In this document: positions 25,201 to 34,657 of the stretch, piece by piece
Numbering within the stretch: position 1 is the stretch's first letter
How the letters are laid out: each line of letters starts with the position of its first letter
Source: Gari tellinella
Lineage: Eukaryota; Mollusca; Bivalvia; Cardiida; Psammobiidae
Assembly: GCA_922989275.2 (NCBI GenBank)
Contig: OV277863.1
Span: forward strand, 51,318,999 to 51,382,998
DNA: 64,000 nt
Direction: 5' to 3'
The notes under the pieces: model-generated
Told to the model about the DNA's origin: nothing
Seen by the model: only the letters and a program-made list of their open reading frames with translations
Databases searched by the model: none
Translations under genes and position numbers: made by a program

Positions 25201-25820
25201 AAACTTTTTGAAATATATTGTCTTCAGCAAACACCCTATTTTTTTCCATTTTGAAGTGATGAAAAGTTGGACATGGCTATCAAACAGTTTCGATCCAGAT
25301 CGGAATCCACGTAACGCGGCGTCTGATTTGAATCCAAAATGTTTGCAATATTAACCATGTCGTGCTTACAGTTGAGAAAACGTTATTTTTCCCAAAAAAA
25401 ACACGTTTACGCTCAAACTTTTATTTCTTTTGCAAACAGTTTGGAGCCAGATCAGACGCCGGGTAACCCGGCGTCTGATCAGGCTCCAAGCTGGTTGCCT
25501 CTCAGATGAACATGAATTGTCAGAATTGTCTAAAAGTTGTACTTTTCTACGTTTTAGTGTTTTGCTTGTGCGTTTCGTTTGCATTTAAACGGGAAATAAT
25601 AACGTTTTCTCCGCTGTACATGTACGGGTTAACGGATGTCTTCTTCTGCCTCCCTTCTCTTCTTTGTACCCGTTAGTTTGGCACACTTTTGTCTGTATGT
25701 TACTGTTTTTCTTTTGCTAGAATAGACTACGGCTACATCTGGGACGATGGACTGTCAACTGACCAGTATGACAGCGCTGATGATGATGGGATGTCTTTGT
25801 TCGAATTTGAAGGCCTGTAA
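19202..25820 (+). CDS. NPF: neuropeptide F (NPY-family) precursor, spliced
   Basis: Secreted prohormone of the NPY/NPF family, acting on a G-protein-coupled receptor in feeding control. Coding exons: 19202-19380, 20867-20931, 25726-25820 (112 residues). The coding exon begins at 19193 after acceptor TTTTTTCAG. Residues 1-21 are a hydrophobic signal peptide. The mature peptide is about residues 22-61 and ends DYYAIVGRPRF, followed by Gly62 (amide donor) and Arg63. The first coding intron splits the Arg codon before the final Phe (CG|A), the hallmark NPY-family intron position. Introns are in phases 2 and 1, with sites CG|GTAAGG, TTCAG|A, G|GTGAGA and AATAG|A. The acidic C-terminal flank ends SLFEFEGL-stop. 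An in-frame ATG at 19175 lies in the intron and was rejected. Cleavage after a single Arg is unusual beside the common dibasic site. Confidence 0.93.
19437..19641. mobile_element. MITE, family F (NPF intron 2)
   Basis: Ends CAGTAGAAACTCTCTATAAC and ATTACGACC-type complement (GTCGTAATAGAGAGGTTTTACTG), flanked by TA on both sides. Central 70 bp hairpin: TTAAAGCATGGTGACAG...CTGTCACATTGCTTTAA around GCTCCTGCAGGAGC. Confidence 0.85.
20570..20763. mobile_element. MITE, family G (NPF intron 2)
   Basis: Flanked by TTAA at both ends (CTTAACCC... and ...AAGGGGTTAA). Inside are GATCCTGATCAGACACCGCG and the family-specific right half AAGCAGACGACAATTGTTTA with GATGACGTCAT. The right half of its hairpin is decayed. 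Confidence 0.7.
21020..21190. mobile_element. MITE, family B fragment (NPF intron 3)
   Basis: TTAAAGTAGGCTGTAAGTAA, then GCGCATTCTGCTTTACTTTC, with a shortened right arm and no intact TTAACCC end. Confidence 0.6.
21351..21596. mobile_element. MITE, family A (NPF intron 3)
   Basis: Ends CAGTGGAGAATCTGTTATTC and the exact complement at the right, flanked by TA. The termini starting CAGT with TA duplication are Tc1/mariner-like. A central 67 bp hairpin at 21413-21479 opens GCAAACAGTTTGGAGCCAGA and has a GGGTAACCC tip. Inner subterminal repeats are GTTTAAACG and CGCAAACGTACGCAAACGC-type. Confidence 0.9.
21671..21876. mobile_element. MITE, family F (NPF intron 3)
   Basis: Ends CAGTAAAACCTCACTATTAT and the complement at the right, with TA on both sides. 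Hairpin: AACAAGGTGACAGTGAAACA...TGTCACCTTGCTTTAAG around CTCCTATAGGAG. Confidence 0.88.
22230..22426. mobile_element. MITE, family C (NPF intron 3)
   Basis: Ends CAGGGCTCCAGATAAGAGGG and CTTATCTGGAGCCCTG. Flanking GATAC on both sides suggests a 5 bp duplication. The central palindrome reads CATTAGAATCATCTCTTCGA and its complement. Confidence 0.85.
22558..22817. mobile_element. MITE, family B (NPF intron 3)
   Basis: TTAACCCTTTACCCCATAAA and TATGGGGTAATGGGTTAA ends; TTAA is the target and CCC the terminus, as in piggyBac. The hairpin at 22698-22767 has 35 bp arms and one C/A mismatch. Confidence 0.9.
23303..23327. repeat. (TA)n microsatellite
   Basis: Uninterrupted alternation of T and A for about 25 bp. 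Confidence 0.9.
23543..23612 (-). repeat. tRNA-like Pol III element (SINE head)
   Basis: On the minus strand, TAGCCTAGTGG matches box A and GGTTCGAACC matches box B exactly, with about 35 bp between them. The anticodon and acceptor stems do not pair properly, so this is a tRNA-derived SINE head rather than a working tRNA gene. It lies in intron 3 of the neuropeptide F gene. Confidence 0.5.
23951..24201. mobile_element. MITE, family E (NPF intron 3)
   Basis: TTAA at both ends (TTAACTCATTGAGCCCTAGT and TTCAGGGGATAATGAGTTAA). Central palindrome: CTCCTGCAGGAG inside AGTGAAGTCATTGATAGGGG and its complement. Confidence 0.8.
24289..24507. mobile_element. MITE, family A (NPF intron 3)
   Basis: Ends CAGTGGAGAAAACGTTATTC and the complement, with TA on both sides. 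The central hairpin is collapsed to TTTGGAGCCTGATCTGGCTC, i.e. the GACGCCGGG tip has been lost, so this copy is 219 bp. Confidence 0.88.
25369..25616. mobile_element. MITE, family A (NPF intron 3, near the last exon)
   Basis: Ends CAGTTGAGAAAACGTTATTT and AACGTTTTCTCCGCTG, TA-flanked. Full central hairpin with CGCCGGGTAACCCGGCG tip. It stops 109 bp before exon 4. A free-standing hairpin module lies just upstream at about 25280-25348 (AACAGTTTCGATCCAGATC). Confidence 0.87.
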
Positions 25821-25954
25821 ACTACTAGAAGACTCCATACTTAGTTATTTTATTCTATGCCAGAGGAACATTTTATTACGGCACTGAGTTGGTGCAGGAC
25901 ATATTTGAAAAGATCTTTTCTTTACCATTCATTTTGGATTTTTCGTATTTACTG

Positions 25955-25960
25955 AATAAA
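25955..25960 (+). terminator. poly(A) signal of the neuropeptide F gene
   Basis: AATAAA lies 135 bp after the stop codon, followed by a T-rich stretch (GGTTTTATATAATTATTT) and TGTGTTG. Cleavage is expected at about 25975-25985. Confidence 0.8.
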
Positions 25961-26350
25961 AAGAAAAGGTTTTATATAATTATTTACTTGTGTTGTATTC
26001 TTGATTTCCTATTTTAGAATGTAATGGGAAACCTCTCTATTTTAGTTTAAACATATTTTATTTCGAATTTTTACAGAAATGGGGTCGGGCTACAAGTGCT
26101 CACCACTTAGTTACAGCCCTCCCCCTAATGTTTGATGACACAGAGAATGGACAATAATGGCATTGTTAACATAAATATATAAACAAAACAAAATTTGCAA
26201 TAAAACCTCTCTATTACGACTACTAAATTGTATTAAGTATAAGACGTTTAAGACAGCTGAATGCTTAAAGCAATGTGACAGTAACAAAAAGCTCCTAGAT
26301 GAGCTTTGTGTTTTACTTTGACCTTTTTTTAAACTGTCACATGTCTTTTA

Positions 26351-26837
26351 GAAACCGTTATTCTTTCCCAATAGACGCGTTTACGCTATAACTATTATTT
26401 CCAATACAAACAGCTTGGAGCCAGATCAAACGCCGGGTAACCCGGCGTCTGATCGGGCTCCAAACTGTTTGCCATCCAGATTAAAATCAACATTCAGAAT
26501 TGTGAGACTATTGTCATTTTCTGCATTTTGGTACAATGCGTGTGCGTTTCGTTTGCGTTTAACCCTTTACCCAATAGAAGCGCCTTTTAGCGGATATGAT
26601 TTATTCATCCGCTGAAGAAAATAGTTCCAAATTAATCAGTAATGAATATGTATTATAGGGAATATTTTCTATATCATAGCACATGATAGCTTAAAGCAGG
26701 CTGAAAGTAAAGCAGAATGCGCCCTAAGGCGCATTCTGCTTTACTTTCAACCTGCTTTAAGAGGACACCTATATTCAATACTAGAAACAGGCTATGTGGG
26801 AAAGGGTTAAACGGGAAAGAGTAACGTATTCTCCACT
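26351..26837. mobile_element. MITE, family A, nested in F and split by B
   Basis: Begins with a trimmed end GAAACCGTTATTCTTTCCCA, has the full GACGCCGGGTAACCCGGCGT hairpin, and ends AACGTATTCTCCACTG. At GCGTTTAAACGGG, the sequence of unoccupied family A copies, a family B element is inserted. Confidence 0.87.
26559..26810. mobile_element. MITE, family B, innermost of a triple nest
   Basis: TTAA is present on both sides. Unoccupied family A copies read GTTTAAACGGG with a single TTAA, which proves the TTAA target duplication. The hairpin runs TTAAAGCAGGCTGAAAGT to ACCTGCTTTAA. Confidence 0.92.
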
Positions 26838-27563
26838 GTATACAATCAATTAGCATTCGTTGTAGTGGTCATAATAGAAAGGTTGTACCGTACCTTATCC
26901 CCTTTCATTGGAAACAAGAAATATCTTTAAAAAAGATATTCGGCGGAATGAGTGGTTGAACTAAGGCTATATAGATGGGTGTTCAAAATTGAATGAAATT
27001 GAGGTTTTCAAAGAATTGTAATATCTTGGATTGAAAAGCAAAAAAATAAAAGTATACAATTGAACAGTAACTTTTATTTAAAATGCAAAACTATCATGTA
27101 CAGAAATGCAAAACAAAACAATAATTTAACTCATATCCTAGCTACTGGTAGGAGATCCTCACATTAATCTAGTGTTCTATATATCAAACATCATTCATAG
27201 AGTTTCTTGAAACAAACTATAGCATACACAAATGTACAGATTCAACAGTCTGCTGACTACTTCACTCTTGTAAATAATGATGAAACCACACGATTGTGTT
27301 TAACTCACTTGAGGCCATTTATATATAATATTGCTTTTAATGTATGGTAAATGTGTACAAATAGTTAACAATTAAAACAAATTGGTAGTAAACAATAACA
27401 AAACACCTAGCTTCCTCTGTATATCTATAAAAAGATTTCAGATGTCATCTTAAAATAGAATCATAATTGCATCAGCCCAGTGTAGTAAACAGTCTGGTCT
27501 GTGTCTCTAAATTTTACACTCACAGTCCATAGGGAAAACTGTAATTGGACATAGACCAGCCTA

Positions 27564-27754
27564 CAGGGCTCCAGATAAGAGGGAGTAAACTAAACAAATC
27601 ACATTTATTCACTCCTTTCAGCACCAAACCCTATGGTGTTACCACTCATTTTGATTGTCTCGAAGAGACAATTCAAATGTATAGTGACACCACAGGGTTA
27701 AATGCACAAATAAAGATTTTAAGTTTTGAAATAATTCCCTTATCTGGAGCCCTG
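27564..27754. mobile_element. MITE, family C
   Basis: CAGGGCTCCAGATAAGAGGG and CTTATCTGGAGCCCTG ends. Central palindrome: TTGTCTCGAAGAGACAA. Confidence 0.88.
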
Positions 27755-27943
27755 GCTACTATCCAATCAGACTATTCAGTTTCAACAGGTGTTCTCAATT
27801 CTAAATTTCTGATCAAATATAATTGGTTGAAATGTGTGGCCAAATAGAAAGTGTGGCTAAATAGAAACCAGACAGCTCCGCCGAAAAAATACTGAAGATC
27901 ACGACTAGCCGCTTAGTCAGGGAAGAGGTAGCCGGTCTATGCA

Positions 27944-28185
27944 CAATGGAGAAAACGTTATTCTTTCCCGTTTAAACGCAAACGAAACGCAAACACATTG
28001 CAATAAAATGTAGAAAAAGACAACTTTTCGAAAAACTAGTCATGCTAATCTGAGTGACAAACAGTTTGAAGCCTGATCAGACGCCGGGTTTCCCGGCGTC
28101 TGATCTGGCTCCAAACTGTTTGCAACGGAAATAATAGTTTTAGCGTAAACGCGTTTATTGGGAAAGAATAACGTTGTCTCCTCTG
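27944..28185. mobile_element. MITE, family A
   Basis: Ends CAATGGAGAAAACGTTATTC and TAACGTTGTCTCCTCTG. Hairpin tip is GCCGGGTTTCCCGGC. Confidence 0.85.
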
Positions 28186-28421
28186 TACTCGTATTCTGTG
28201 CTTATACCGGCCATCATTATTTTACTCCTTGTTTTATCTTATTGTAAGATTGTTTTAGTTTTGAGATGACCTAAAATGGCGAATAATATACATGCCTGTT
28301 CCACATGGTCTGGTTTTCTTATAGTACGTTTTTTAAACCGACTGAAATATGTGTTGATGTTGAACGTAAGGTAAAAGTGGTGTCGATAGTTTAAACTCTA
28401 GTGACGAGTATACTTAAATGT

Positions 28422-28702
28422 AGGGCGTGTTCGATTATCAGTCCGGAATTGACGGGATTGACGGAATCGAAATCGAATGGTCCGGAATTCAATTCCAGAA
28501 CTGTTCTATCAGTTCTGTTCAAAGAGGTGGTGTGAGCAGAATCGTGACGTATCATCATGGTTCCCGGCACAATTTGCCAACGCTTCGACAGCAAAGTTAT
28601 ACTAAACAGGGAACCAGACTACCATATTTGCAAGGGTTCATGATTTACTAATTCCATGGAATCGTTCTAAACAGTTCTGGAACTGATAATCGAACACGCC
28701 CC
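28422..28702. mobile_element. hAT-like MITE (GGGCGTGTTCGA ends)
   Basis: Inverted ends GGGCGTGTTCGATTATCAGT and ACTGATAATCGAACACGCCC continue less perfectly through CCGGAATT / CCAGAACT. No transposase is present. The target duplication is not clear. Family assignment is by the style of the termini only. Confidence 0.65.
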
Positions 28703-29869
28703 ATAATCTGTTCTACCGTTGCTAAACGGTATAAGGTGTCGGCCTGGTCTAATTTCGCCCTATATAATCTATAGTAAAATGCCTAATTTTCCGAGCCAAC
28801 AGCTTCCTCCAAAATAGGATATACGCTATAAAAGACATACCCTTCAATTCTATGGACATTTCCCTGTTGATTGAGGCCAGTCAACCTATAACATCGGCAA
28901 TTACAGTTTTGCTATCAATGATTTTCTGAGGTCACTGTCAAAATAAAGGTAAACAACTTTCACTTTCATCCCATTCACTGTGTTTCCATATGCATCCGCC
29001 TGGGGAAAAAGTCCTGAAATGAGATCCCTAAAACAATGCCATTTGGTGGAAATGACCACAAATAACCAGTTTTCATCAAGAAAACCATTCAAACTCACCC
29101 ACAGGCAACACTAAACATTGCAAATTTTGATAATTGTATTTCTCAAGGTACTACTTGCAAGACCACAACGACCCGGAAGTGATTCCTGACCAGGTCGACA
29201 CCTAAAGTCTACGGTTGGAAGTTGTGATGAACACGGTGACCAACCGTAGTCTGATGTAGTACTTATCACAAAACACTATTTTTCTGAAACTCATATTTCA
29301 AGTATCAATAATTCAAAGCAAACCCTAGAAATAAAACTAAAACTAAAATTGTAAATTGTGCTAATCTCAAAACTAAAACCTGCACTAAAGTGGGTTTTTT
29401 AAATCTGATTTTCAAAAATTGCATTAACATGCGAACCTAAGTAATGTTTATAAGAAATCTGGACCCAAACTGTTTGCAAAGTCGACTTTAGACGACTACG
29501 GCGCCGAAACGGTTAATTTGTTTAACACGTGCTTGTCCTACTTTTAAAAACAGTAACCGCTTTATATCGAAATATACTTATATCTAGATAAATGAGGTAC
29601 AGAGGCTTGCTTACATAACGCCAGCTTTCGGTATTATTTTACCACCACGTTAACCAATTGACTGCCGTAGGCGACTTAAATCGATTTTGCAAACAGCTTG
29701 TATCCAACCAGGATCCAAACTGTTGACGCTCGCATAGAAATTCCGTTAGTTATACATTTATAACTTTGAAACAGTTTGCAAACAACAACATTGAGGCAGA
29801 CGATATTATGACGTCGAAGGGGTAATATACTCGATGAATCTGGCGGTGAAGGGGCCGATGATAATATTA
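28703..29869. other. mixed repeat remnants
   Basis: TTCTACCGTTGCTAAACGGT at 28710 resembles the arm of the palindrome at 38881, and CAACCGTAGT-type text recurs near 29240. Hairpin half-modules lie at about 29458-29480 and 29690-29725 (CAAACAGCTTGTATCCAACC). A degraded family G end (GACGTCGAAGGGGTAA) is at 29811. Confidence 0.35.
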
Positions 29870-30214
29870 CAGTGCTCCCTCCCTACAACGACCCTCACAA
29901 CAACGATCCCCTCCTTACTACGACCCTTGTCGCTGTTCCCGTAAGAAGACAATTTTATCTAAAGCTTTAACGGCTTAAATATCGTTTGCTTAAAATTGTC
30001 TTCTGCTGGTTTTCTCAAATTTACATATTGGACATTTTGATAATGACGAGTGACAAACAGCTTGAATCCAGATCAGACACCGCGTTACGCAGCGACTGAT
30101 CTGGATTCAAGCTATTTGCAATTGTAAGCCTATGTCCCCCCTATAACGACTCCCTCCTAACAACGCACATACTTTTGGTCTCCCATTGGCTGTCGTTGTA
30201 GAGAGGGAGCGCTG
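29870..30214. mobile_element. MITE, family H
   Basis: Ends CAGTGCTCCCTCCCTACAAC and GTTGTAGAGAGGGAGCGCTG, with TA at the left. The central hairpin (CAAACAGCTTGAATCCAGAT...GATCTGGATTCAAGCTATTT) is a variant of the family A/G module. Confidence 0.82.
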
Positions 30215-30573
30215 CGGTTTAGATCAAGATCAGACTCACATACTTGTTTGTCACGCCCGGCATTGTTATACAAACGACAAGCTTAACTTAAAACACCTTT
30301 AGCTAACCCCTTTACTGTCAAGCTCGTCTGCACTGTCAATGGCCAGCAGGCAGAGACAGAGACAGAAAAAATGAGACAGAGAATAGAGGAACCGGGATAG
30401 AGAGAGCATGTTGCATGAATTATCTAATATAATATTGTTGACAGAAAATCATTATTGCGCACGTATAACTAATATTATTATTTGCAACTTATACTAATAA
30501 CATTACGTAAGAGACTTCATACACATAACAATTGCCATGGTTACGTTGTTACTGGCTGTGGTTCATTTCTCGC

Positions 30574-30825
30574 TTAACCCTTTACCTGATAGCCTATTTC
30601 TAGTATTGAAAATAGGTGACTACTTAAATCAGGTTGAAAGTAAAGCAGAATGCGCCCTAAGGCGCATTCTGCTTTACTTTCAGCCTGTTTTAAGCTTCCA
30701 TGTGCTAGAATATTGAAAATTTTCCCTATACTATATAATCTTGACTGATTAAATTGGAACTATTTTCTTCAGCGGAGGAATAAATTAAATACGCTAAAAG
30801 TCGCTTCTATGGGGGAAAGGGTTAA
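30574..30825. mobile_element. MITE, family B, inverse orientation
   Basis: TTAACCCTTTACCTGATAGC and GGGGGAAAGGGTTAA ends with TTAA targets. The hairpin opens AAATCAGGTTGAAAGTAAAG. It abuts a family G half, so it may have inserted into that element. Confidence 0.9.
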
Positions 30826-30978
30826 GAGGCCGCGTCACGCGGCGTCTGATCAGGATCCAAACTGTTTGACACTTATTTCAATATTTCATAAGCCAAAATA
30901 CCTAAGATTTAAATTTGAGAAATGAAAGCAGACGACAAATGTTTAAAATTGATGACGTCATGGCAGTGAAGGGGTTAA
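30826..30978. mobile_element. MITE, family G, right half
   Basis: GAGGCCGCGTCACGCGGCGT, GGATCCAAACTGTTTGACAC, the family-specific GCAGACGACAAATGTTTAAA with GATGACGTCAT, and the end GGCAGTGAAGGGGTTAA. Confidence 0.75.
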
Positions 30979-31479
30979 AATGTAAGAGGTAACCATTTAC
31001 TCCTCAGACACGCATTTGAACGCCTTTAATGTGTTCATCCAGTGAAGAAAACGGTTCCACTTTATAAAGTTATAATAATGAACATAACAGACGGCGTGAG
31101 CGTTGAATAACACCCGTTGTTTAAATGTCATATATAACTAGTTAAATAACTATGCAAATGAGTTACGCCACGACGTCGTTACCTGTGACGTCATTTAAAT
31201 GCGTTCTATGCGTTCAATTTCCAACGTCTTGATTCAATTTATAGATTTTTGGCGTATTTAATCAATTTTAGATCTACATGAAAGTGCTTATTATACATAT
31301 AATAATATAAACATTATGCTAGTGAACGGGGTTAATTTGGAACGACTATTTCCTGTATAGACCTACTTATATCGCGCTTAGCATTCACTTGACCTCGGCA
31401 AAGCCTCGTTTTTATCGTTTTCTAAAAGACTCGTTTAATAAATCCAATAGATTATGAACACTCATGGAATACAAATGTA

Positions 31480-31622
31480 TCCTATATATAATGAACATGT
31501 ACCGTCTGAAAACTATATTTTGTACCATAGCAGATGTTAGCTTGAAACTGGCCTAAAGGCGCATTTACCTTCAACCTGCTTTAAGTGGAAGTATGTCTTC
31601 AAAACTAGAAAAAGGCTAATAG
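31480..31622. mobile_element. MITE, family B fragment
   Basis: Right half of a family B hairpin (GGCGCATTTACCTTCAACCT) with a shortened left arm; the outer TTAACCC end is absent. Confidence 0.5.
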
Positions 31623-31625
31623 GTA

Positions 31626-31899
31626 CAGTGGAGAAAACGTTATTCTTTCCCAGTAAATGCGGAAAACGCTAAATATTTCCCAATAAATGCGGAAAACGCT
31701 ATAACTATTATATTTCCATTGCAAACAGTTTGGAGCAAGATCAGACGCCGGGTAACCCGGCGTCTGATCAGGCTCCAAACTGTTTGCCACTCGGATTATA
31801 AAACATTAATTAGAAATGTCAAAATGGTACTTTTCCTACATTTTAGCTGTTTGCGTTTCGTTTGCGTTTAAATGGGAAAGAATGACGGTTTCTCCACTG
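31626..31899. mobile_element. MITE, family A, with an internal duplication
   Basis: Ends CAGTGGAGAAAACGTTATTC and GACGGTTTCTCCACTG, TA-flanked. The subterminal word TTCCCARTAAATGCGGAAAA occurs twice in a row at about 31646 and 31677, making this copy 274 bp. Confidence 0.87.
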
Positions 31900-32220
31900 T
31901 AAGGGTTTAACTCTATGCGATATGGCTAGTATTTGCAAACAATATGGCCGTGTTACACGGCGTCCGATGAGAAGCTCCAAATTGTTTGAATATCGCCGTT
32001 ATTCTCTAAGGATCGCTTTAAGGTTGGAGCTATTGCGATAGGACAAAACTTGCACTCCACGTGCAGCGATCGGTCATCCTCGTCAACTGTCGGCCCGCTC
32101 CGACCATTGCTTTAGCAAAGTTTAGAAAGCTGATACTTGTCTAAAACACAAACAATGCTATACGAATGAACACGGAAATTGTAAATAGAGAGTAATAAGA
32201 TTTAGCAGATGACTCAAAAG

Positions 32221-32480
32221 AATGCTGTGCAGAAGAGAAGACGTTATTTTCCCCCAATAAACGCGTTTATGTTAATCAATTGTTTCCTTTTCAAACGCAA
32301 GATAATCTGCCGGATAACATGGCGTCTGATCAGGCTCAGGAATTGCGCCTCAGATGAACACGAGTCGTCAACATTAAAAAAAGAGCCGTGCAATGGCAAA
32401 ACCAACTTGTTGCATTGCAACATTGTACAGGCCCAGTACCATTGTCACCCCAGGCTCTGTATTTGGATTTGAGCTTCACT
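32221..32480. repeat. fragments of family A MITE and of the 3902 repeat
   Basis: CCCCCAATAAACGCGTTTAT and GCGTCTGATCAGGCTCAG are family A pieces. TGGCAAAACCAACTTGTTGC through CCAGGCTCTGTATTTGGATT is a diverged copy of the text around 3911-3990. Confidence 0.55.
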
Positions 32481-32974
32481 AACAAATATCGTATATATGA
32501 CAGCTATATGTACAGTTAATGATTTTGTTGCATGTTGGTGTCAAACAGCGTAGATCAATGCCAGTCAAACATTATGTCTGTTTTTCGGACACGGTGTCTG
32601 ATATGTGTTCAAAGTCTTTGTCACTTTTCTTTATGTTTCTTCTGTCGAGATGAACATTGAGAGACAAAAACAGACAACAATTTTAAACAAAAGGCAGACG
32701 ATAATACAGCGATGAAAGGGTTAGTCCTAATTGTCTAATGGAATGGGGGCAGCAGCAGCAAGCAATGTTTAAATGAGAGAATCGTTATTCGGAGGGCCGC
32801 TGTAGGGAGCGATTATAGAGATATGTTTCTACAGTATCACACAGTATACAGTCTGGGTTCTTTATGCCGATAATCGATATAACAGTCATCTGTTTTAGAT
32901 ATCTCCACAGTGCTTTGATTCTTTGACTGCTGTATGGACATCGTTATAACACCATAATACATAATACATTGGCT

Positions 32975-33415
32975 TTAACTCATTGATCACTAGTGATGTC
33001 ATGTATTTGCGTCAACATTGTACAGTCGAAATCCGATACTACGAACTCGCTTAAATCGACTTTACCGGTATTTCGTAAGCTGAATTTTGATAAGTCGATC
33101 TCGTTTAAGTTGAACATACCCGTATTTCAAAGTTAAAACGTGGCTAAGCCACGTTTGAACTTTGAAATATGGGTATGTTCGAACTAACACGAGTTCGTAA
33201 AATCGAGTTTTTACTGTTCTAGTGAAGAGTACACGTGTATGCAAGTAGTGTAGACCCTGGTCAGAGGGCTGCTATAGAAGACAGTTGATCTGGGTATGCA
33301 CCGTTGGTCAGTTTTCAATATATTGTAAAACAAAAGTCGAATTTGTACTGGACTTAGTTGCAAATTAGGATTGTCCATTTGAAGTTTCAGAGGTCATTGA
33401 ATTAAAGAGAGTTGA
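32975..33415. mobile_element. MITE, family E, host of a family I insertion
   Basis: TTAACTCATTGATCACTAGT and AGGTCATTGAATTAA ends with TTAA targets. The hairpin reads GTGTAGACCCTGGTCAGAGG and its complement. A family I element interrupts its left part at a TA. Confidence 0.78.
33023..33215. mobile_element. MITE, family I, nested in family E
   Basis: CAGTCGAAATCCGATACTAC at the left and AAAATCGAGTTTTTACTG at the right. Central palindrome: TTTCAAAGTTAAAACGTGGC and its complement. TA flanks the left end. Confidence 0.75.
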
Positions 33416-33497
33416 CTGTGTCTATATTCACCGTGTATGACGCTACATATGGGGGAGCTGTGGTGTTATGGCGCATCAAAAAGGGTCGAAAGTAGAG

Positions 33498-33593
33498 GTG
33501 CTGCTCAGGCAGCATTTAGATACTGCCCGGGCAGCATCTAGATGCTGCCTCAGCAGCACAGGCAGCACTGAGTATCCTGCCTGGGCAGCATCT
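33498..33593. repeat. GGCAGCA-rich palindromic cluster
   Basis: Five GGCAGCA words and their complements alternate in under 100 bp (for example CTGCCCGGGCAGCATCTA and CTGCCTGGGCAGCATCTA). It lies only in the left arm of the foldback. Confidence 0.8.
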
Positions 33594-34032
33594 ACATGAT
33601 GTGTCGCACGGGGTTAGTGTTTTAAGTTTCAAGGAAAGACACTCGTTGACTAAAAACGAATATGTTTTTCTTTTACAGAACTGCTAGTTATAAATACAAT
33701 GTACTATATTGCACGTAATGCAGCAATTATGTATCATTTGTCAGCTAACCAATTTGATGATTTAGAGTTCCCTGGTTTTTCAAACATCTCAGCAAAATGT
33801 TCGTGGTCACAGCTCTCAGACAAAATGAACACTAGTTTTGGTATTTTTCTTTGAAAACAAAGAACTGTTCTCAATCATTTTATACGAAATTAAAGAGATC
33901 GATGCATTCACGTTGATTTAGTGAACACTTTGAGTCTAATGAAGCTAATGATTGCAAAACGTTAGCGTGCCATACATGCACCTCTCACCCGTGCGACAAT
34001 TCACATTGTGCTGAAATGTTTGAAAAACCAGG

Positions 34033-34271
34033 GGCCCGTTTTACTAAACGACTTACGCAAATTTTTCGCGTAAGTCAAAATCGTTTAACTCTTATTTTTC
34101 GATCATAAACGTTTGAAAACAGCAAATAGCCAGATCAGAGGACGCGCTAAAAGCGCGTCCTCTGATCTGGCTATTTGCTGTTTGTAGCAAGTGATAATAA
34201 AAAATTAAAATTAAAATTTAAAATTTTGACTTACGCAAAAATTGTGCGTAAGTAGTTTAGTAAAACGGGCC
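34033..34271. mobile_element. palindromic MITE, family D/P, with a perfect 32 bp hairpin
   Basis: Ends GGCCCGTTTTACTAAAC and GTTTAGTAAAACGGGCC. CCAGG occurs on both sides, and the unoccupied opposite arm of the foldback has one CCAGG (as CCTGG), which proves a 5 bp target duplication. The central hairpin at 34117-34183 has 32 bp perfect arms (AACAGCAAATAGCCAGATCA...) and a 3 nt loop. Confidence 0.9.
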
Positions 34272-34405
34272 CCAGGACACTCCGAGTTCACCAAATGGTA
34301 AGCTGGGAATTGATAAATGATTGCTGCATTCCATGTGATATAATATTTACAACTATAGCAGTTCTGTAAAAGGAAAAGTATTCGTTTTTAATCACCGAAT
34401 GCCTA

Positions 34406-34657
34406 TTAACCCTTTACCTGATAGCCTATTTATAGTACTTAAGATAGGCGACTACTTAAAGCAGGTTGAAAGTAAAGCAGAATGCGCCTTAGGGCGCATT
34501 CTGCTTTACTTTCAGCCTGCTTTAAGCTATCATGTGCTATAATATAGAAAATATTTCCTATAATACATATTCGTTACTGATTAAATTGGAACTATATTCT
34601 TCAGCGGAAGAATAAATCATATCCGCTAAAAGTCGCTTCTATGGGGGAAAGGGTTAA
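34406..34657. mobile_element. MITE, family B, inverse orientation
   Basis: TTAACCCTTTACCTGATAGC and GGGGGAAAGGGTTAA ends, nested in the right arm of the foldback. Hairpin: AAGCAGGTTGAAAGTAAAGC to CTTTCAGCCTGCTTTAAG. Confidence 0.92.

Larger units (their letters stand above)
26198..26890. mobile_element. MITE, family F, host of a nested pair
   Basis: Left part runs from AATAAAACCTCTCTATTACG to CTGTCACATGTCTTT. The right part resumes at CAATCAATTAGCATTCGT and ends AATAGAAAGGTTGTACCG before TA. The gap is filled by a family A MITE, which itself contains a family B MITE. Confidence 0.85.
27073..29027 (-). other. possible terminal exon and 3' UTR of a minus-strand gene
   Basis: On - an acceptor TGTTTTAG at 29028 precedes an open frame ending LRKSLIAKL-stop at 28901. 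It contains FPQADAYGNTVNGM and VKVVYLYFDSDL, which look protein-like but match no family I know. A minus-strand AATAAA lies at 27073-27078, and 27080-27540 is non-repetitive, low-complexity sequence typical of a 3' UTR. Three MITEs (27564, 27944, 28422) would lie within that UTR. A possible preceding exon with a GTGAGT donor lies near 29091. Upstream exons were not found, so this is speculative. Confidence 0.22.
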
